Positions 29,906 to 40,183 of a DNA stretch of 64,000 nucleotides are shown here, piece by piece. Within the stretch, counting starts at the first letter, position 1. The number at the start of each line of letters is the position of its first letter. A model generated the notes under the pieces. It was given only the letters and a program-made list of their open reading frames with translations. It did no database searches and was not told the origin of the DNA. Source of the stretch: Prorocentrum cordatum (taxonomy: Eukaryota; Sar; Dinophyceae; Prorocentrales; Prorocentraceae); NCBI GenBank assembly GCA_963575745.1, contig CAUYUJ010022537.1:485252-549251 (forward strand), in the 5' to 3' direction. A program made the position numbers and the translations under genes.

Positions 29906-30640
29906 TTAGCTTATCATGTATGTACTCTTGAAAAGTAATTCTTCGATATCGCACCATTAGACCTGTCGTTAGGCCGGGCAGGGCGTTGGGTTGCTCGCTT
30001 TGGCCCCGCGCACATTCGTTTTAACTAACACCCATCCTGTGCAAGGATGGAGGGGGAATGTTGTTCAACAATGGGGCTATCGTTTTAGCGCCATGCATAA
30101 ACAGCTACACCGATGTAGGGTACATGATGCTCAAAGTTTAGTGTTCGCTTTGGCGCCGCTCACACACACACAGACACAGACACATACACACGCACACACA
30201 CACACACACGCGCGCACACACACAACACACACACACAATTGTTTTCCCCAGCAATAACACGAATCGAGGACGAATCGTTTTCAACTTAGGGGTTTCGCGT
30301 GGACGCCGCGCACATTGATTTCAAATATCTCCACCAGTTAGACGAATAACGAATAGAGAGCGGTTCTTTTCGAACATGGGGAGATCGGTAGATGCATTTT
30401 CACCCATTACCACCACAAGTACAACATGGGCCTCTCGTTTGAGACTACGTGGTCACCAGGCATCTCCACATTGTGCAATACTTGCATGGATGGAGGTTGG
30501 TTCCTTGTCAAAGTGGGTTTGTCGTTGGGTTTGCCTTGTACTTTATGGCCCCACCTTGCCGCACTCCGAAGACAACGGAAAATAATGCTTGCAGGGACCA
30601 GTGAGAAGGGGATTTGGACGGGAGGGCGTATTGCATACAT
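29906..30640. other. No gene recognised; (CA)n at 30157-30238
   Basis: Less GC-rich unique sequence with a CACACA/CGCACA dinucleotide run. Two similar ~20-bp words about AATCGAGGACGAATCG and ATAACGAATAGAG occur near 30260 and 30345. Confidence 0.5.
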
Positions 30641-31095
30641 TGTGGACCTATTCTTGTCTCCTTCCTCCTCCTCTGCCTTTCTTCTCCTCCTTCTCCTCCT
30701 CCCGTTCCTCCACTCAGTTTCCCCCCCCCCCCCATCGACCGCGAGGCTCTGGCAGCGCAGAGCAACGTCTCCCCTGAGCAGCTGGCGCGCCCACCGCTGC
30801 TGTCTCTGGGCCGTGTGCTGGCGGCCCCCCCCTCGCCGGCCCACTCCGCCCCTCGCCCCCCACGGTTCCCGTCCTCTTCTGGCCCCCCTTACCTCCTCTT
30901 CATTCTCCATCTCTCTCTCGCTTTCGCCCCATCCCTTCTCTCCCTCTCTTCTTCCTCTCTCCCTTTCTCTCTTTTTCCTCTCTTCTTCCTCTCTCTTCTT
31001 CCTCTCTCCTCTCCCTCTCTCCTCTCCCTTCTCTCCCTCTCGCCTTCCTCTCTCTGTCTCTCTTCCGCTCCGCTGGGCGTGGGTTCTGCGCCCCC
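30641..31095. repeat. Pyrimidine-rich low complexity
   Basis: Almost pure C/T on the plus strand in two stretches (30640-30740, 30880-31070), mainly CTCTCCCTCT and CTTCCTCTC. Confidence 0.9.
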
Positions 31096-31172
31096 GCCAG
31101 TGCTCTCCTGCGAATCCACCAGCACACGCAGGGGCCGGCCACCCTTGCAGGCTGGCCCTCGTTCGCCTCCAC

Positions 31173-31335
31173 TCAGGAGGGAAAGAAACACACAGACACA
31201 ATTAATCGTCGACTCCCAGGAAAATATGCGAAAATATGGGAAGTGGGGGGGAAGACAAAAACCCAGAAAATATTGGAAAATATAGGGAATTGTGTTATTT
31301 GTGTTTATTTATTTGTGTGTTCCAGAGCCCCTTCA
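31173..31335. mobile_element. MITE-C, copy 3
   Basis: Begins TCAGGAGGGAAAGAAACACA and ends CAGAGCCCCTTCA. TCCAC at 31168-31172 and 31336-31340 is a clean 5-bp target-site duplication. Confidence 0.9.
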
Positions 31336-32279
31336 TCCACGCCTGCGTCGTGCCTGCAGGCCCAGATGCCCGCGCCTCTTCCACCACAGGCCGGCGCGCC
31401 GGCGGGCGAGGCGATCCACGCGAAGGAAGGCGTCCCACCAGAGAACGGCCTGAGCCGGCTGTCTTCGAGGCATCTTCGCAAGCACTCCGCATGTCTCCAA
31501 CACACATGTATGAGTATTCCCCGAGCAGTTCTTCCCCGAGCAGTGTTTGCATTGGGGGGTTCTTACTTCTGTTCTGTGGAACTGGGCCGTATCTTCGGTC
31601 TGGCGGCTGCGTGGCCGCCGTCGCCGTCCCGTCGCCCTCTCCGTCGCCGCCCGTCGTTTGGGCCGCGTCTTCGGTCCTGGCGGCTTTGCGGCCGCCGTCG
31701 CCGCCCGCCTCGCCGTTCGTCCGTCCGTCGTCTGGGCATGTCTGTCAGTCGCCGCGCTTGTCAACGCCCGGTCGCCGCCCAATGTAGACTGTACAGATAT
31801 TGCATAACATAGATCGCACAACATATATATTCTTTGTTCTAAAGGGTTAGGATCTACCCCCCCCCAGAGTTAACGGGACACCTACGTGTCGCAGTGTGCA
31901 TACGATTCTGCCCCATCGTTCTTCCCAAACATGACTTCATACCATCACCGCTGGGCAGGAGTTCGCCCCCTTCCCCCCTTCATCCTCTGCAAAAAATATA
32001 TTGCGCGCGCACTCGTTTATCCAAAAACCATCCGTAATCGAGAGCCCCTTGCAAAACATAGGACGAAGTGCACGCGCGCGCGGGCCCAAACGCTCAGGGC
32101 CCGACTTCGAAAGGGATGAGACGCCTCGCAACAGTGATGGCGACTCCCACTCTCCTGAGATAAGGTTCCATTCTGTCTCGTCCACCTGGTGCGTCTACAA
32201 AAATGTGCAGAGGCGAAAGCTCGGTGCCGTGACCAAGGGCTCTTGGCTCCAACTCTAGCGTGAGAAGATCACAGGCTTT
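31336..32279. other. No gene recognised
   Basis: GTCGCCGCC-rich first half, AT-richer second half (31800-32100). No domain is seen on either strand. Confidence 0.45.
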
Positions 32280-33840
32280 TCAATTGTCGATCTCCTCTCG
32301 AGGGAAAACGGCAGCCCATGGCGCAGGAATGACCCCTCTGAACCAGAAACAGGAAACCATATCCCTTTGGGTAATGGCCTCCGCCACCAAATCCTCAGAG
32401 TCAGGAAAAGTCTTGTGGTATCGATTCTCAGGACACGTCCAGCATCGATGGAGCGGAGTCTCCAGTGCTGGTGGGTGTCCTGCTAGCACACATCTCGGGC
32501 AAAGGTACTAGGCACAAGTTTGCGCTGCTCCTTCCTCTCCTCCGTCCAGTATCATCCCACCGCAATGCACAGCATTAATTATGCAAGTAGCCTTCCCTTC
32601 CTTGCCGTCTCCAGCTGTATGACAACGAGCATTGAAGAAATCTTGTCAGCTCCTGCAGCGATGCCAGAGCCGCAAAAATGGGATTCAGCGTCCCGCCATC
32701 GAATCTGACTGGGCGAAACCAAGAAATCCTTCAAAAGGTGTCGAGCCTGATCTACGTGCGTGAGATCGTCATTATTCTAGTCCCAGTCGACCTCCGGACC
32801 CTTTCAATCGTTTGGAGCCATGGGGCCCTAACTAGCGTTTAACACATGAACAAGAATCGCGGAAATATGTCTCTTGATGTTTCGGGATCTCTCGGAAACG
32901 GGGAGATTCCTGAAAGTCTTAACCAGCTTACTCCTAACTCGATGAACCCCGCCCGAATGGAAGGAAAACGAGTCCAGCAGTCCAGCGACGTCCTGATGCA
33001 AGCTGCAGGCACCTGAATGCCAGGGTCCCTCCCAGGTGTACGCATATCCAGCACCGAAGTTAAGCGGGCCCCTTTGCGGCGGAACCAGAACCGGCCGCAA
33101 CCCTTCGACGCAGACCAAGCAGTTGAGAGCCCATGATGCCATAAATGTCCATCCCGTATTTGGAACATGCTTGAGGCCCCGCCAGCTCCACCTTCTTGGC
33201 TATCCTATAGATCCTAGCTGAAGCCGCATACCTCCTCAACTTAAGACTTTGCATCGTCCCCTTGAGGACTCGCTCCGTCCTGGTTTTCCTGGCCACTCTG
33301 CGACCGCATCCCAGATCGATTCCCAGATTTGCAGCTTGCAACGTGGCTCGAACATGAATGCCCAGTCTCCGCAGCCGAGACGGAATAGTTTTAGCCAACT
33401 AGAAGCTCAAACCAATTGACATGTCCGCAAGTTCGAGTTGCTGTCCTCGCATGATATTTGACACGTCCGTGACGTTCTCGACTGACTCGACCTCGACAAT
33501 TCGAGCCGATCCGACAATCCTCAGCATCATATCGTCGACCCAAATACGTTAGCTTAGAGAGTGGTGCGTCTCATGCGTACGGGACAATACAAAATACGTC
33601 ATACATCTAGCGAAGCTGGTTCCACTTCCTAACCCCTGCACCACGCTCCAAGCCGCTTGGGAAGCTACTGATTTAGCGCCGCTTTGATTGGGCCCTGCTG
33701 GTGCCATGCACAGCTGCAGCTCTACCGCAAGGATAGAAGGCGGAACACTTAAACGCAACGCTGCTGAAGCAAGCTTGTCCCACCTGATGCCATCATAAAT
33801 ATTGAATGTCCAAAACAACCTGACTGTGGGTCATGCTCAT
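32280..33840 (-). pseudogene. LINE reverse transcriptase, 3' part, decayed
   Basis: On the minus strand: a palm-like segment NIYDGIRWDKLASAALRL (about 33800-33750), QGLGSGTSFARCMTYFVL (motif B region, about 33640-33590), a TAA stop, WVDDM at 33531-33542 (motif C, the catalytic Asp pair), a TAG stop near 33407, then LGIDLGCGRRVARKTRTERV and KYGMDIYGIMGSQLLGLRRR typical of the post-RT region of dinoflagellate LINEs (from memory). After a frame change near 33060, LETPLHRCWTCPENRYHKTF at about 32450 resembles the C-terminal H-x-x-W-x-C-P motif. The polymerase would copy LINE RNA at a nicked target; here it cannot be made. Confidence 0.7.
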
Positions 33841-34007
33841 GCTTGAATGCGTCTCGGACTCGACTACCCTCAAAAAGCCTCGTGCAACAGTGAATTACCT
33901 GCAAAGGCTGCGTCCCACTGGGGATTCGCACCAGTTGGCCATTGCTTAGTGTAGCTATCACCCCACGAAGCATCCCCATCAAACCAACCGTACGATCCCC
34001 ATCCTGG

Positions 34008-34182
34008 GCATAATCTTTCCAGTGACTAATGACACCTGTCAAACCCACGCTGGACACGTCTCGCATGTTGTGCACAATGATACTGGAGCTTCCTAGGCAT
34101 AGTCTTTCCAGTGACGAATGACATCTGTCAAACCCGCGCTGGACACGTCTCGCATGTTGTGCACAATGATACTGGAGCTTCT
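34008..34182. repeat. 89-bp tandem duplication
   Basis: Two copies starting GCATAATCTTTCCAGTGAC and GCATAGTCTTTCCAGTGAC, 89 bp apart, with about five differences. On the minus strand both read VHNMRDVSSVGLTGVISHWK in one frame or the other, so the duplication shifts a reading frame just upstream of the LINE fragment. Confidence 0.9.
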
Positions 34183-34254
34183 GGCGCAGAGTCTGGCAAC
34201 CTCTCAAACTCCACGGGCGTGAGCTGCTCCACTCCGAGGCCTGCTGCGGGCCCC

Positions 34255-34306
34255 CTCCTCCTCCTCCTCCTCCTCCTCCTCCTCCTCCTCCTCCTCCTCC
34301 TCCTCC
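34255..34306. repeat. (TCC)n array
   Basis: About 17 perfect CTC/TCC triplets. Confidence 0.95.
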
Positions 34307-34555
34307 ATGTCCGAAAGCTCCGCTCCTCTCCGAGTCTTGCTGGACATGGGATCGGCCTGATTTCGACTGGTACGCGCCGCTGCCCACAACTTTCGATGTA
34401 GCTTGGTCTTCTGGTCAATCAGATCCATTGGATGGAAAATGACGTTGCCATCCACTTTCGTGTCTTGGACTGGGACTGGGTGGGGCTTTAGACTGCGGAA
34501 GGCCTTGCCTAATGTGGATCCGTCGACGATCCGCTCTTGAAGCGTGCGAAGAGCA

Positions 34556-34735
34556 TACAGTCGGGGCCCCGAAGAAGGAACCCTTTTCGTTGGGGAGGGG
34601 CTCCGCGTTCCTTAAGTGTTTCACAGCTTGCCTCAGGTTGTCCTTATGTTTTCGATAGGAAATCGAAGTTTAACTTATGGAAAAAGAGGGGCCTCGTTCC
34701 TTATTTAGGGTTCCTGAGGTCAACGCCCCGACTGA
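34556..34735. mobile_element. MITE-D, copy 1
   Basis: Begins TACAGTCGGGGCCCCGAAG and ends CAACGCCCCGACTG. The TIR is CAGTCGGGGC/GCCCCGACTG with TA on the left and a decayed GA on the right. The interior has GGAACCCTTTTCGTTGGGG and TTCCTTATTTAGGGTTCC. TA targets and CAGT ends are typical of Tc1/mariner-type elements. Confidence 0.85.
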
Positions 34736-34829
34736 CTGCATGGCTCGCCGTTGAGCTTGCTCGGCAATGCTGCCGGCGCTCGCCTCCAGAGTTTCCAGCC
34801 GATCAGTGCTCGTGCCCAAGTTTCCCAGA

Positions 34830-35008
34830 TACAGTCGGGGCCCTGAAGAAGGAACCCTTTCGTTGGGGAGGGGCTCCGTGTTCCTTAATTGTTTCGCAGC
34901 TCGCCTTGGATGTTCCGTAGGCTTTCGATGCGAAATCGAAGTTCAACTCAAGGAAAATAGGGGCCTCGTTCCTTATTTAGGGTTCCTTAGGTCAACGCCT
35001 CGACTGTA
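34830..35008. mobile_element. MITE-D, copy 2
   Basis: Complete, TACAGTCGGGGCCCTGAAG to GCCTCGACTGTA, with TA at both ends. It lies only about 95 bp from copy 1 in the same orientation. Confidence 0.9.
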
Positions 35009-35385
35009 GTGTTTCCATGCTTCCCATGTGATGGCCCCTTTTTCGTCAGCAGTAGCAAGATGAGTATGGTTAGATATGTCTGAAACGAATGGGAGCCCCG
35101 CCCTGATGATCATCCCAATATATTGGCTACTATTCTACCTTAGCCAGTGCCGCGCCAGACGCTGCAACTAAAGTGGGTTTGCGCCCAACAAGAGTTGGCA
35201 TGGTCGACCAAGGGTAACTCTCTGAGACGTTGGGCTTCACGCGCGCGCTGTTCGACAAGCTCGGGACCTTGGGCTATGGATCGGGAGCGCTCAAGATTAC
35301 TGGTGTACCTATTGGAGCCCTCGGGATCTTGATGATGCGTTGTGATGGTTTTCTCAGCTGCTTAGCCCATGCTGCGAAAATCTCA

Positions 35386-35962
35386 CTAACCCCGAAATCC
35401 GAGCACGAGCACCTCCAGCGTGGAAAGCAAATGACTCATGAATAGCAGGCCGAACGTGTACAGAACACTGGGGAACGAAACCGGTTCGAGCCGAACGCAA
35501 CGCCAGATGGAGTCGGGAATGGGGAGAGGGATCTGAGATATAGGGCGACGAGATCTATGCATATCCACTGCTCCTGGCCAGGCCAATCCTGGGCCCAGGA
35601 GCGGTGTATACGCCCTCCTGGCCTGGCCAGGGAGGCATATACACAGCTCCTGGGCCCAGGACGGGCCTGGCCAGGAGCAGTGGATATGCATAGATCTCGT
35701 CGCCCTAAGATACATCATGGAATTTTTGTGAGCCTGCAAAGCTTGGGGGAGCCATCGTCGAAAGACTCCCCTCGGGGAGGGGGCAGTTTTCCTCGCTGGA
35801 GGTCTGGCTCGGTGGCGGACTCGCGTGAACAGCGCCGTCCTCCAGCTCGGCGCTGTCCTCCCACGGGTCCCAATCATCATCTTCCAACCGGCCACTGCAA
35901 TCGGTAATCGAGTCGAGGGGATGCCTCCCCAACTTCCGTGATGCTGTTCTCCTTGGCAGCAT
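35386..35962 (-). pseudogene. Hypothetical frame split by foldback element H
   Basis: On the minus strand the frame reads LPRRTASRKLGRHPLDSITD, GRLEDDDWDPWEDSAELEDG and FAGSQKFHDVS, then stops in the foldback. Removing the insert and one 5-bp duplication lets it continue in frame as QIPLPIPDSIWRCVRLEPVS and LLFMSHLLSTLEVLVLGFRG to a stop. The exact rejoining argues that the frame was coding before insertion. I recognise no family; the acidic segment suggests a disordered region. Confidence 0.45.
35541..35707. mobile_element. Foldback element H
   Basis: Nearly the whole 167 bp is one inverted repeat: TAGGGCGACGAGATCTATGC and its complement GCATAGATCTCGTCGCCCTA at the ends, GGCCAGG and CCTGGCC words inward. 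AGATA at 35536-35540 and 35708-35712 is a 5-bp target-site duplication. The arms are perfectly paired for more than 40 bp at the ends, so it is recent. Confidence 0.95.
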
Positions 35963-36037
35963 TGGGAGGAGGAGAGATGGTTGAGTCTGCGGCCTAGCAA
36001 CCTGAGGCCCACTTAGACGGAATGGGCAACGAGAGGG

Positions 36038-36400
36038 TCAACATTTGATGCCCCGACCTTGCAAGTGTGAGGCACACCCGCAGTGCGTGCCCCATGGCAC
36101 GTCTAACTTTGTGTCCCTGCCTCGAACGAAACACTGGGCGCTATAGCTCATGACTGCGCAATGAATGTAAAATCCCCTTGTGCCAGTCACACAAGTGTGC
36201 TCAAGTTCAGAACGCAAATGAACTCGTTTGATGCGATCAAAGTGCTTGTTGCGTGCCAGCTCTGCGCTAGAGACGCTCCAATCTCCCCAAGAAACTATCC
36301 CAGGTGCCTTCAAAGCAGTAGCACAAGCACCTACACGTGCAAGGCAGCCCTCATTCTCCCCTCGGAGCCCGCAGGAGAGAACGAGGACTACAACATCCAC
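36038..36400 (-). CDS. Hypothetical Cys/His-containing fragment
   Basis: A mixed-composition 120-codon frame: SSAELARNKHFDRIKRVHLR, ELEHTCVTGTRGFYIHCAVM, SYSAQCFVRGRDTKLDVPWG and THCGCASHLQGRGIKC. Five Cys and several His residues in the last 55 residues suggest a small metal-binding fold, but I recognise no family. It may be part of the same minus-strand gene as 35386-35962. The start codon is arbitrary. Confidence 0.4.
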   Translation of the reverse strand: MDVVVLVLSCGLRGENEGCLARVGACATALKAPGIVSWGDWSVSSAELARNKHFDRIKRVHLRSELEHTCVTGTRGFYIHCAVMSYSAQCFVRGRDTKLDVPWGTHCGCASHLQGRGIKC

Positions 36401-36603
36401 GTGACTATATCATCCACGTGGAGGGTGATTGGCGGGTTTCCGTCGAAAGCTTCGCACTGATGCGCTGCAGGGTCTGGGAAAGCCGACGCTCCACAGAAGC
36501 TCTTTGCTTGGTGGTGGCCCTCGGCAAGACAACCGCCCCCTTTCACTCGTTGGCCCCGCTGGCCGTCTTATTGGAGTGTTCCCTGCCAGACGGTCTAGCA
36601 GGG

Positions 36604-37179
36604 TTAGACACAGATCTGTAATCTAGCGACCGAGCTTTGCTGGACCACTCGTGAATATGTTGCTAATCGACGCGAGACTCGATAATGCCCCACGTGGACC
36701 TGGGAGCAATCCCACGCCTGCTCACCTAGTGCAGTGACAGTCGTCTCCAAGCAAACTCGACACTCAGAAGGATCCTCACTCTCCCTTCTCGTGTCAGTGT
36801 CGTCCTGCATGGCATTGGTCAAGACCTCGGGCGAACAGGACCCGACCCCTTGCACTGGCCGCGTGGCGGGCGCTGGCGAAGCTGCTGCATCGCGGCCCGC
36901 GCGCTTCGCCTCGGCGGCGGCAGCGCCCTTTGCAGCGGCGGCCTTCGCCTGGCTCCGCCTCTTGGCCTCGGCGGCGATCCTGGCCTGCCTGCCTGCGCCT
37001 CTGGCTCCTCGGCTGCTGCTGTGCGCCTGGCGCCGGCGCTGCGGGAGCCGCTCCGCTGCCCGCGCTCTCGACGCCGACCTCGGGCTCGCCCTTGGCCCCG
37101 CGTCGGCGCTCGGCAGCCAGGCGCCGCTCGAGCTGGTTCTGAGCCGCTGCCTCCTCCCGGAGCCATGACCTGCGGCCAC
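36604..37179 (-). CDS. Hypothetical Ala/Arg-rich frame with ECRVCLE motif
   Basis: The first two thirds are Ala/Arg/Ser-rich. The end reads DPSECRVCLETTVTALGEQA and WDCSQVHVGHYRVSRRL. The C-x2-C start could belong to a RING-like finger, but the remaining ligands are not convincing. Same strand as the neighbouring hypothetical frames; possibly one exon. Confidence 0.25.
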   Translation of the reverse strand: MAAGHGSGRRQRLRTSSSGAWLPSADAGPRASPRSASRARAAERLPQRRRQAHSSSRGARGAGRQARIAAEAKRRSQAKAAAAKGAAAAEAKRAGRDAAASPAPATRPVQGVGSCSPEVLTNAMQDDTDTRRESEDPSECRVCLETTVTALGEQAWDCSQVHVGHYRVSRRLATYSRVVQQSSVARLQICV

Positions 37180-37222
37180 TGCGGGCTGAGCCGTCTGACG
37201 AGGAGATGCACGAGCTAGCTGG

Positions 37223-37714
37223 TCAGGACCTGATGCTCTTTTCTAGTCCGCACCGCCTTTGCCTCCTTTTGGGGTGTCCTCCCGACTGGCCGCACGCCTG
37301 ACACCTGGTGTACGTATCAGCTTCCTCCTTGCTCTTGCCGTTGCCCCCCTTTCCCTCGAAGGACGCCTTCTTGCCCATGGTGGGAGCCGACCGTCCGTGG
37401 TGCTGATACGCAACGCAGACTCGCCTCGATGATTGCACAATCTCACTCGTGCTGCCGACCTCAGACGCCTCTCTCGCCGATGCCGCGCTGGTGACCTCGA
37501 TCGATCGCTCGTGGTGACGGTAACCACCGAATCCGGAGGCCCCCTGCGGGTTGCACGGCGAGGAGAGCGAAACTGACCGAGACCGGAGCCCCCGCGAGTG
37601 CAGAGTGGCGAGAGGACGAAGCTTGGAACCGGGGCCCCCGCAGGAGCAGAAAGGGCGAAGCATGGATCTGGTCGCCCTCGCGGGCTGGGGGCTCGGATCG
37701 ACGGGAAAATCCAC
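37223..37714 (-). CDS. Hypothetical frame with a zinc-knuckle-like end
   Basis: Contains MGKKASFEGKGGNGKSKEEA followed by CQACGQSGGHPKRRQRRC. The C-x2-C-G-x4-H-x7-C spacing resembles a loosened CCHC knuckle (the standard last gap is four), and the Gly/Lys lead-in is like gag nucleocapsid or LINE ORF1 tails. It could be a degraded retroelement protein on the same strand as the LINE fragment at 32.3-33.8 kb. No other domain is seen. Confidence 0.3.
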   Translation of the reverse strand: MDFPVDPSPQPARATRSMLRPFCSCGGPGSKLRPLATLHSRGLRSRSVSLSSPCNPQGASGFGGYRHHERSIEVTSAASAREASEVGSTSEIVQSSRRVCVAYQHHGRSAPTMGKKASFEGKGGNGKSKEEADTYTRCQACGQSGGHPKRRQRRCGLEKSIRS

Positions 37715-37734
37715 GCCTGCGCTCCCGAGCCACC

Positions 37735-38230
37735 GAGGCGAGGGAGGAGGAGAAAGAGGAGGGAGAGGAAAAGGAGGAGGAGGAAGAAAAGGATGCGGAG
37801 GCGGAGGGGGAGGAGGTTGATGTTGATATTGAGGCTGGGGAGCAGGAGGGGATGGAGGAGTGTGGAGGGGGGATGGGGGTCATCCACACCTGCAGCAGAG
37901 CCTTAGCATTGTAATGCCACCCGCGATGCCCAGTTGTTGGCGGCCCAGCAGCTGGCTGGGCAGCAACCAGCGCTGGCGCAGCCAGCCGCGCAGGCACCGG
38001 TCGCGCTGGATGCGTCTCTGCGACTTCCCCTCTCCGCTTCTCCCCGCCCCCCTTTTCCCACCCCATTCCTCCCCTTCCCCTTGCTCTCCCGCCCCTCCCT
38101 CTCCCCCTCCCCATTCCCTCCCCCTCGCGTTCCCCCCGTCTTCCTTTCCCTTTGGGATGCCAGGGGGAAGAGTGGCAGGGGAGGGATGGGGGACGGGGGG
38201 AGGGGGGTGGGGGATGGGGCGATGGCCTTG
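37735..38230. repeat. Purine-rich then pyrimidine-rich low complexity
   Basis: GGAGGAGAAAGAGG-type sequence to about 37880, unique sequence to 38030, CCCCTTCCC-rich sequence to about 38145 and GGGGGAGGGGGGTGG to 38220. Confidence 0.8.
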
Positions 38231-39027
38231 GGCATATGCGTGCCGACGGTGCAGCGGCCTGTAATCGGGGGTGGACAGAACCCCCAACAGTGACACGTCG
38301 ATTAGTGAATTGTCCGTTTTCGGTTTTCGAGAGGGCGCCGTGGCCGTTATTTTCCGGGCTTGCGCCCGCCAGGTTTGGGCCCGAAGTCGTTTTCACTAAA
38401 CCACGTTTTACTAAAGGGAGGTTTGTCCATCCCCGATGTAAGCAAACTTGGCGCCAAACGGCGCAAAGGAGGGTCTTGACGGCAGCTCCGTACAGACTCT
38501 CGATCAGATTGCCAGTGCTTGATGCGTGGATCTCAGCGCGAGAGAGGGGGGAAGGGACGAAGAATGGTACAGTCAACCCGTAGAATAAGGATGGGCATCC
38601 TTCCCAAGGGTACCTCTGCATCCCTGCCTCCTCGGTCTATCCTTGGTCACCTTCGTTGGCCGCGCTCCGCTCGAAAAGCTTCGAAATGGGCGTCCAGGGC
38701 CCTTTGCATCCTTACCGCGCAACCTCAAAGTACAGGCCGACCGTGTTGGGGTTTGGGGCGCCCCGCCAGGCGCCCGGGCCGGCTGCCTGGGCACCCGCTG
38801 GCGGCTACCCGCCGTCGCCTCAGGCAGCGGGGGCGGGACCCCTCAGCGTTTGCAGGAGCAGAACTCCAGGGCTGGACCCAAGCAGTGTTTTTGGCGATTT
38901 CGTGGGCCGTTCTCGTTTCGATCTCGTTCTGCGGCAAGGGCGGATTCGAGACAAAAGCGACGGAAAACGAAAGCAAAGCGAAAGGGAAAAAACACCGTCT
39001 AGGTTCAGCCCTGCAGAACTCCACGCC
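38231..39027. other. No gene recognised
   Basis: Unique-looking sequence with short plus-strand frames; no domain, repeat or TIR noticed. Confidence 0.4.
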
Positions 39028-39208
39028 CTGGGTAGTCGAAGGCCAGACTGTCAGATTGGATTGGGCCCCAAGGGCCAATCTGGCCTGGCCAAGCTGGACG
39101 ATTTGGGTTATTCGCCAGACTGGATTCGCGTGGGCTCCCTCGCCAGATCGCCCCCGTTTGCCAGATTGGGCCTGCCAGATTGGCGCCAGGTTGGCTTCGA
39201 CTACCCAG
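39028..39208. mobile_element. MITE-B, copy 3
   Basis: Ends CTGGGTAGTCGAAGG and CTTCGACTACCCAG. No 5-bp target duplication is visible. A solo right end of the same family (CAGATTGGCTTCGACTACC) lies at 39459-39494. Confidence 0.9.
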
Positions 39209-39335
39209 CCAGGAGCGCCGGGCTCCGCGGTGTCGCTCGCCTTGTCCGCGCAGGAGTTCAAGCAGCGGCGAAGCGTCCCAGCGTGCCCACGGCCCTACCA
39301 AACCATGTTCCAAGAGCCTGTCGTGGTTTCCACGA

Positions 39336-39430
39336 AGGGTTCTTAGAACATTTCTGGCGGAGTCTGTCTTGTTTCATCGCGTCGGGCTTCTGTTCTAAGA
39401 ACATTGCTTAAGTTCTTAGAGCATTCTTGG
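39336..39430. repeat. GTTCTTAGAACA inverted repeats
   Basis: GTTCTTAGAACA near 39340, TGTTCTAAGAAC near 39391 and GTTCTTAGAGCA near 39413. They could be the ends of a small foldback element; boundaries are not clear. Confidence 0.5.
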
Positions 39431-39510
39431 GTTCTCGGAGGATTTCGTAGTAGGACTCTGCCAGATTGGCGCCAGATTGGCTTCGACTACCCAGATGCCC
39501 TCCCCTCCTC

Positions 39511-39696
39511 CCCAGACCCCCGACGTAATGATTTTTTCATTACGTCGACCCCCAGAGGTCTTGACCCCTTCCCCATGACCGGCTTTGCATCCTGAGTCGT
39601 TTTTTGACGCTCCCGAGGCCCGGTGAGGGCCCCCGGAGGCCGAAAATTGTGAAAAACCTCCCGTCATGATTTTTTCATTACTCGAGGGGGTCTGGG
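39511..39696. mobile_element. MITE-A, copy 2 (inverted relative to copy 1)
   Basis: CCCAGACCCCC at 39511-39521 and GGGGGTCTGGG at 39686-39696. Next to the left end is an 11-bp stem, CGACGTAATGA and TCATTACGTCG around TTTTT. No target duplication is visible. Confidence 0.9.
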
Positions 39697-39827
39697 TCCT
39701 CGGCGGCTCGCGAGGGGCCCCAGGGCCCGGCACTCGCCAGCTGCAGCACGGGCTGCCGAAACGGCACCGGCCGCCCGCCGAGGCGCCGCGGCCGCGCGCC
39801 GCGCCTCGGGCCACCTGCTCGGCCACG

Positions 39828-40130
39828 CGCAGAGTGGGGGTGGGGAGAGGAAGCCCTCCCCCCTCCCTCCACCCCCTTGCAGGGCTCGCTTCGATTCCTC
39901 CGATTCGATTCGATTCGATTTCGATGGATTCCGATTCCGACTCGATTCGACTTGGGATTCCGATCTGGGTTCCGATTCCTTATTGGAGGCACACTAGCCT
40001 GCCGATTTCTGCCGATCCGACTTTTCCCGACTCAGCTGCCGATTTCCGACGATCCGATTCATGTCGATCGCCGATCCGACTTGTCGATTCGATTCTGGGC
40101 TCTCCTGCCCTTGTGCGCGCCGCCAACCTG
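39828..40130. repeat. Relic of foldback J and (GATTC)n region
   Basis: 39828-39875 holds shortened arms of element J. From about 39893 to 40095 the words GATTC, CGATT and GATCCGA dominate (CGATTCGATTCGATTCGATT). Confidence 0.7.
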
Positions 40131-40183
40131 CGCCGGCGCTGCCGGAGGGCAGAGCGCCAGCCGGACGGAGGGCGCCCGGCACG

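Noticed and set aside
33040-33085. CCGAAGTTAAGCG resembling the 5S rRNA internal promoter region
   Set aside because: Only about 13 bases match, the rest of a 5S gene is absent, and the minus strand here codes for the LINE post-RT region.
34700-34715. TTTAGGG resembling a telomere repeat
   Set aside because: It occurs once per MITE-D copy as part of TTATTTAGGGTTCC and is not tandem.
37230-37320. Bona fide CCHC zinc finger gene
   Set aside because: The last gap is seven residues instead of four and the rest of the frame is low complexity, so I kept it only as a weak hypothetical.
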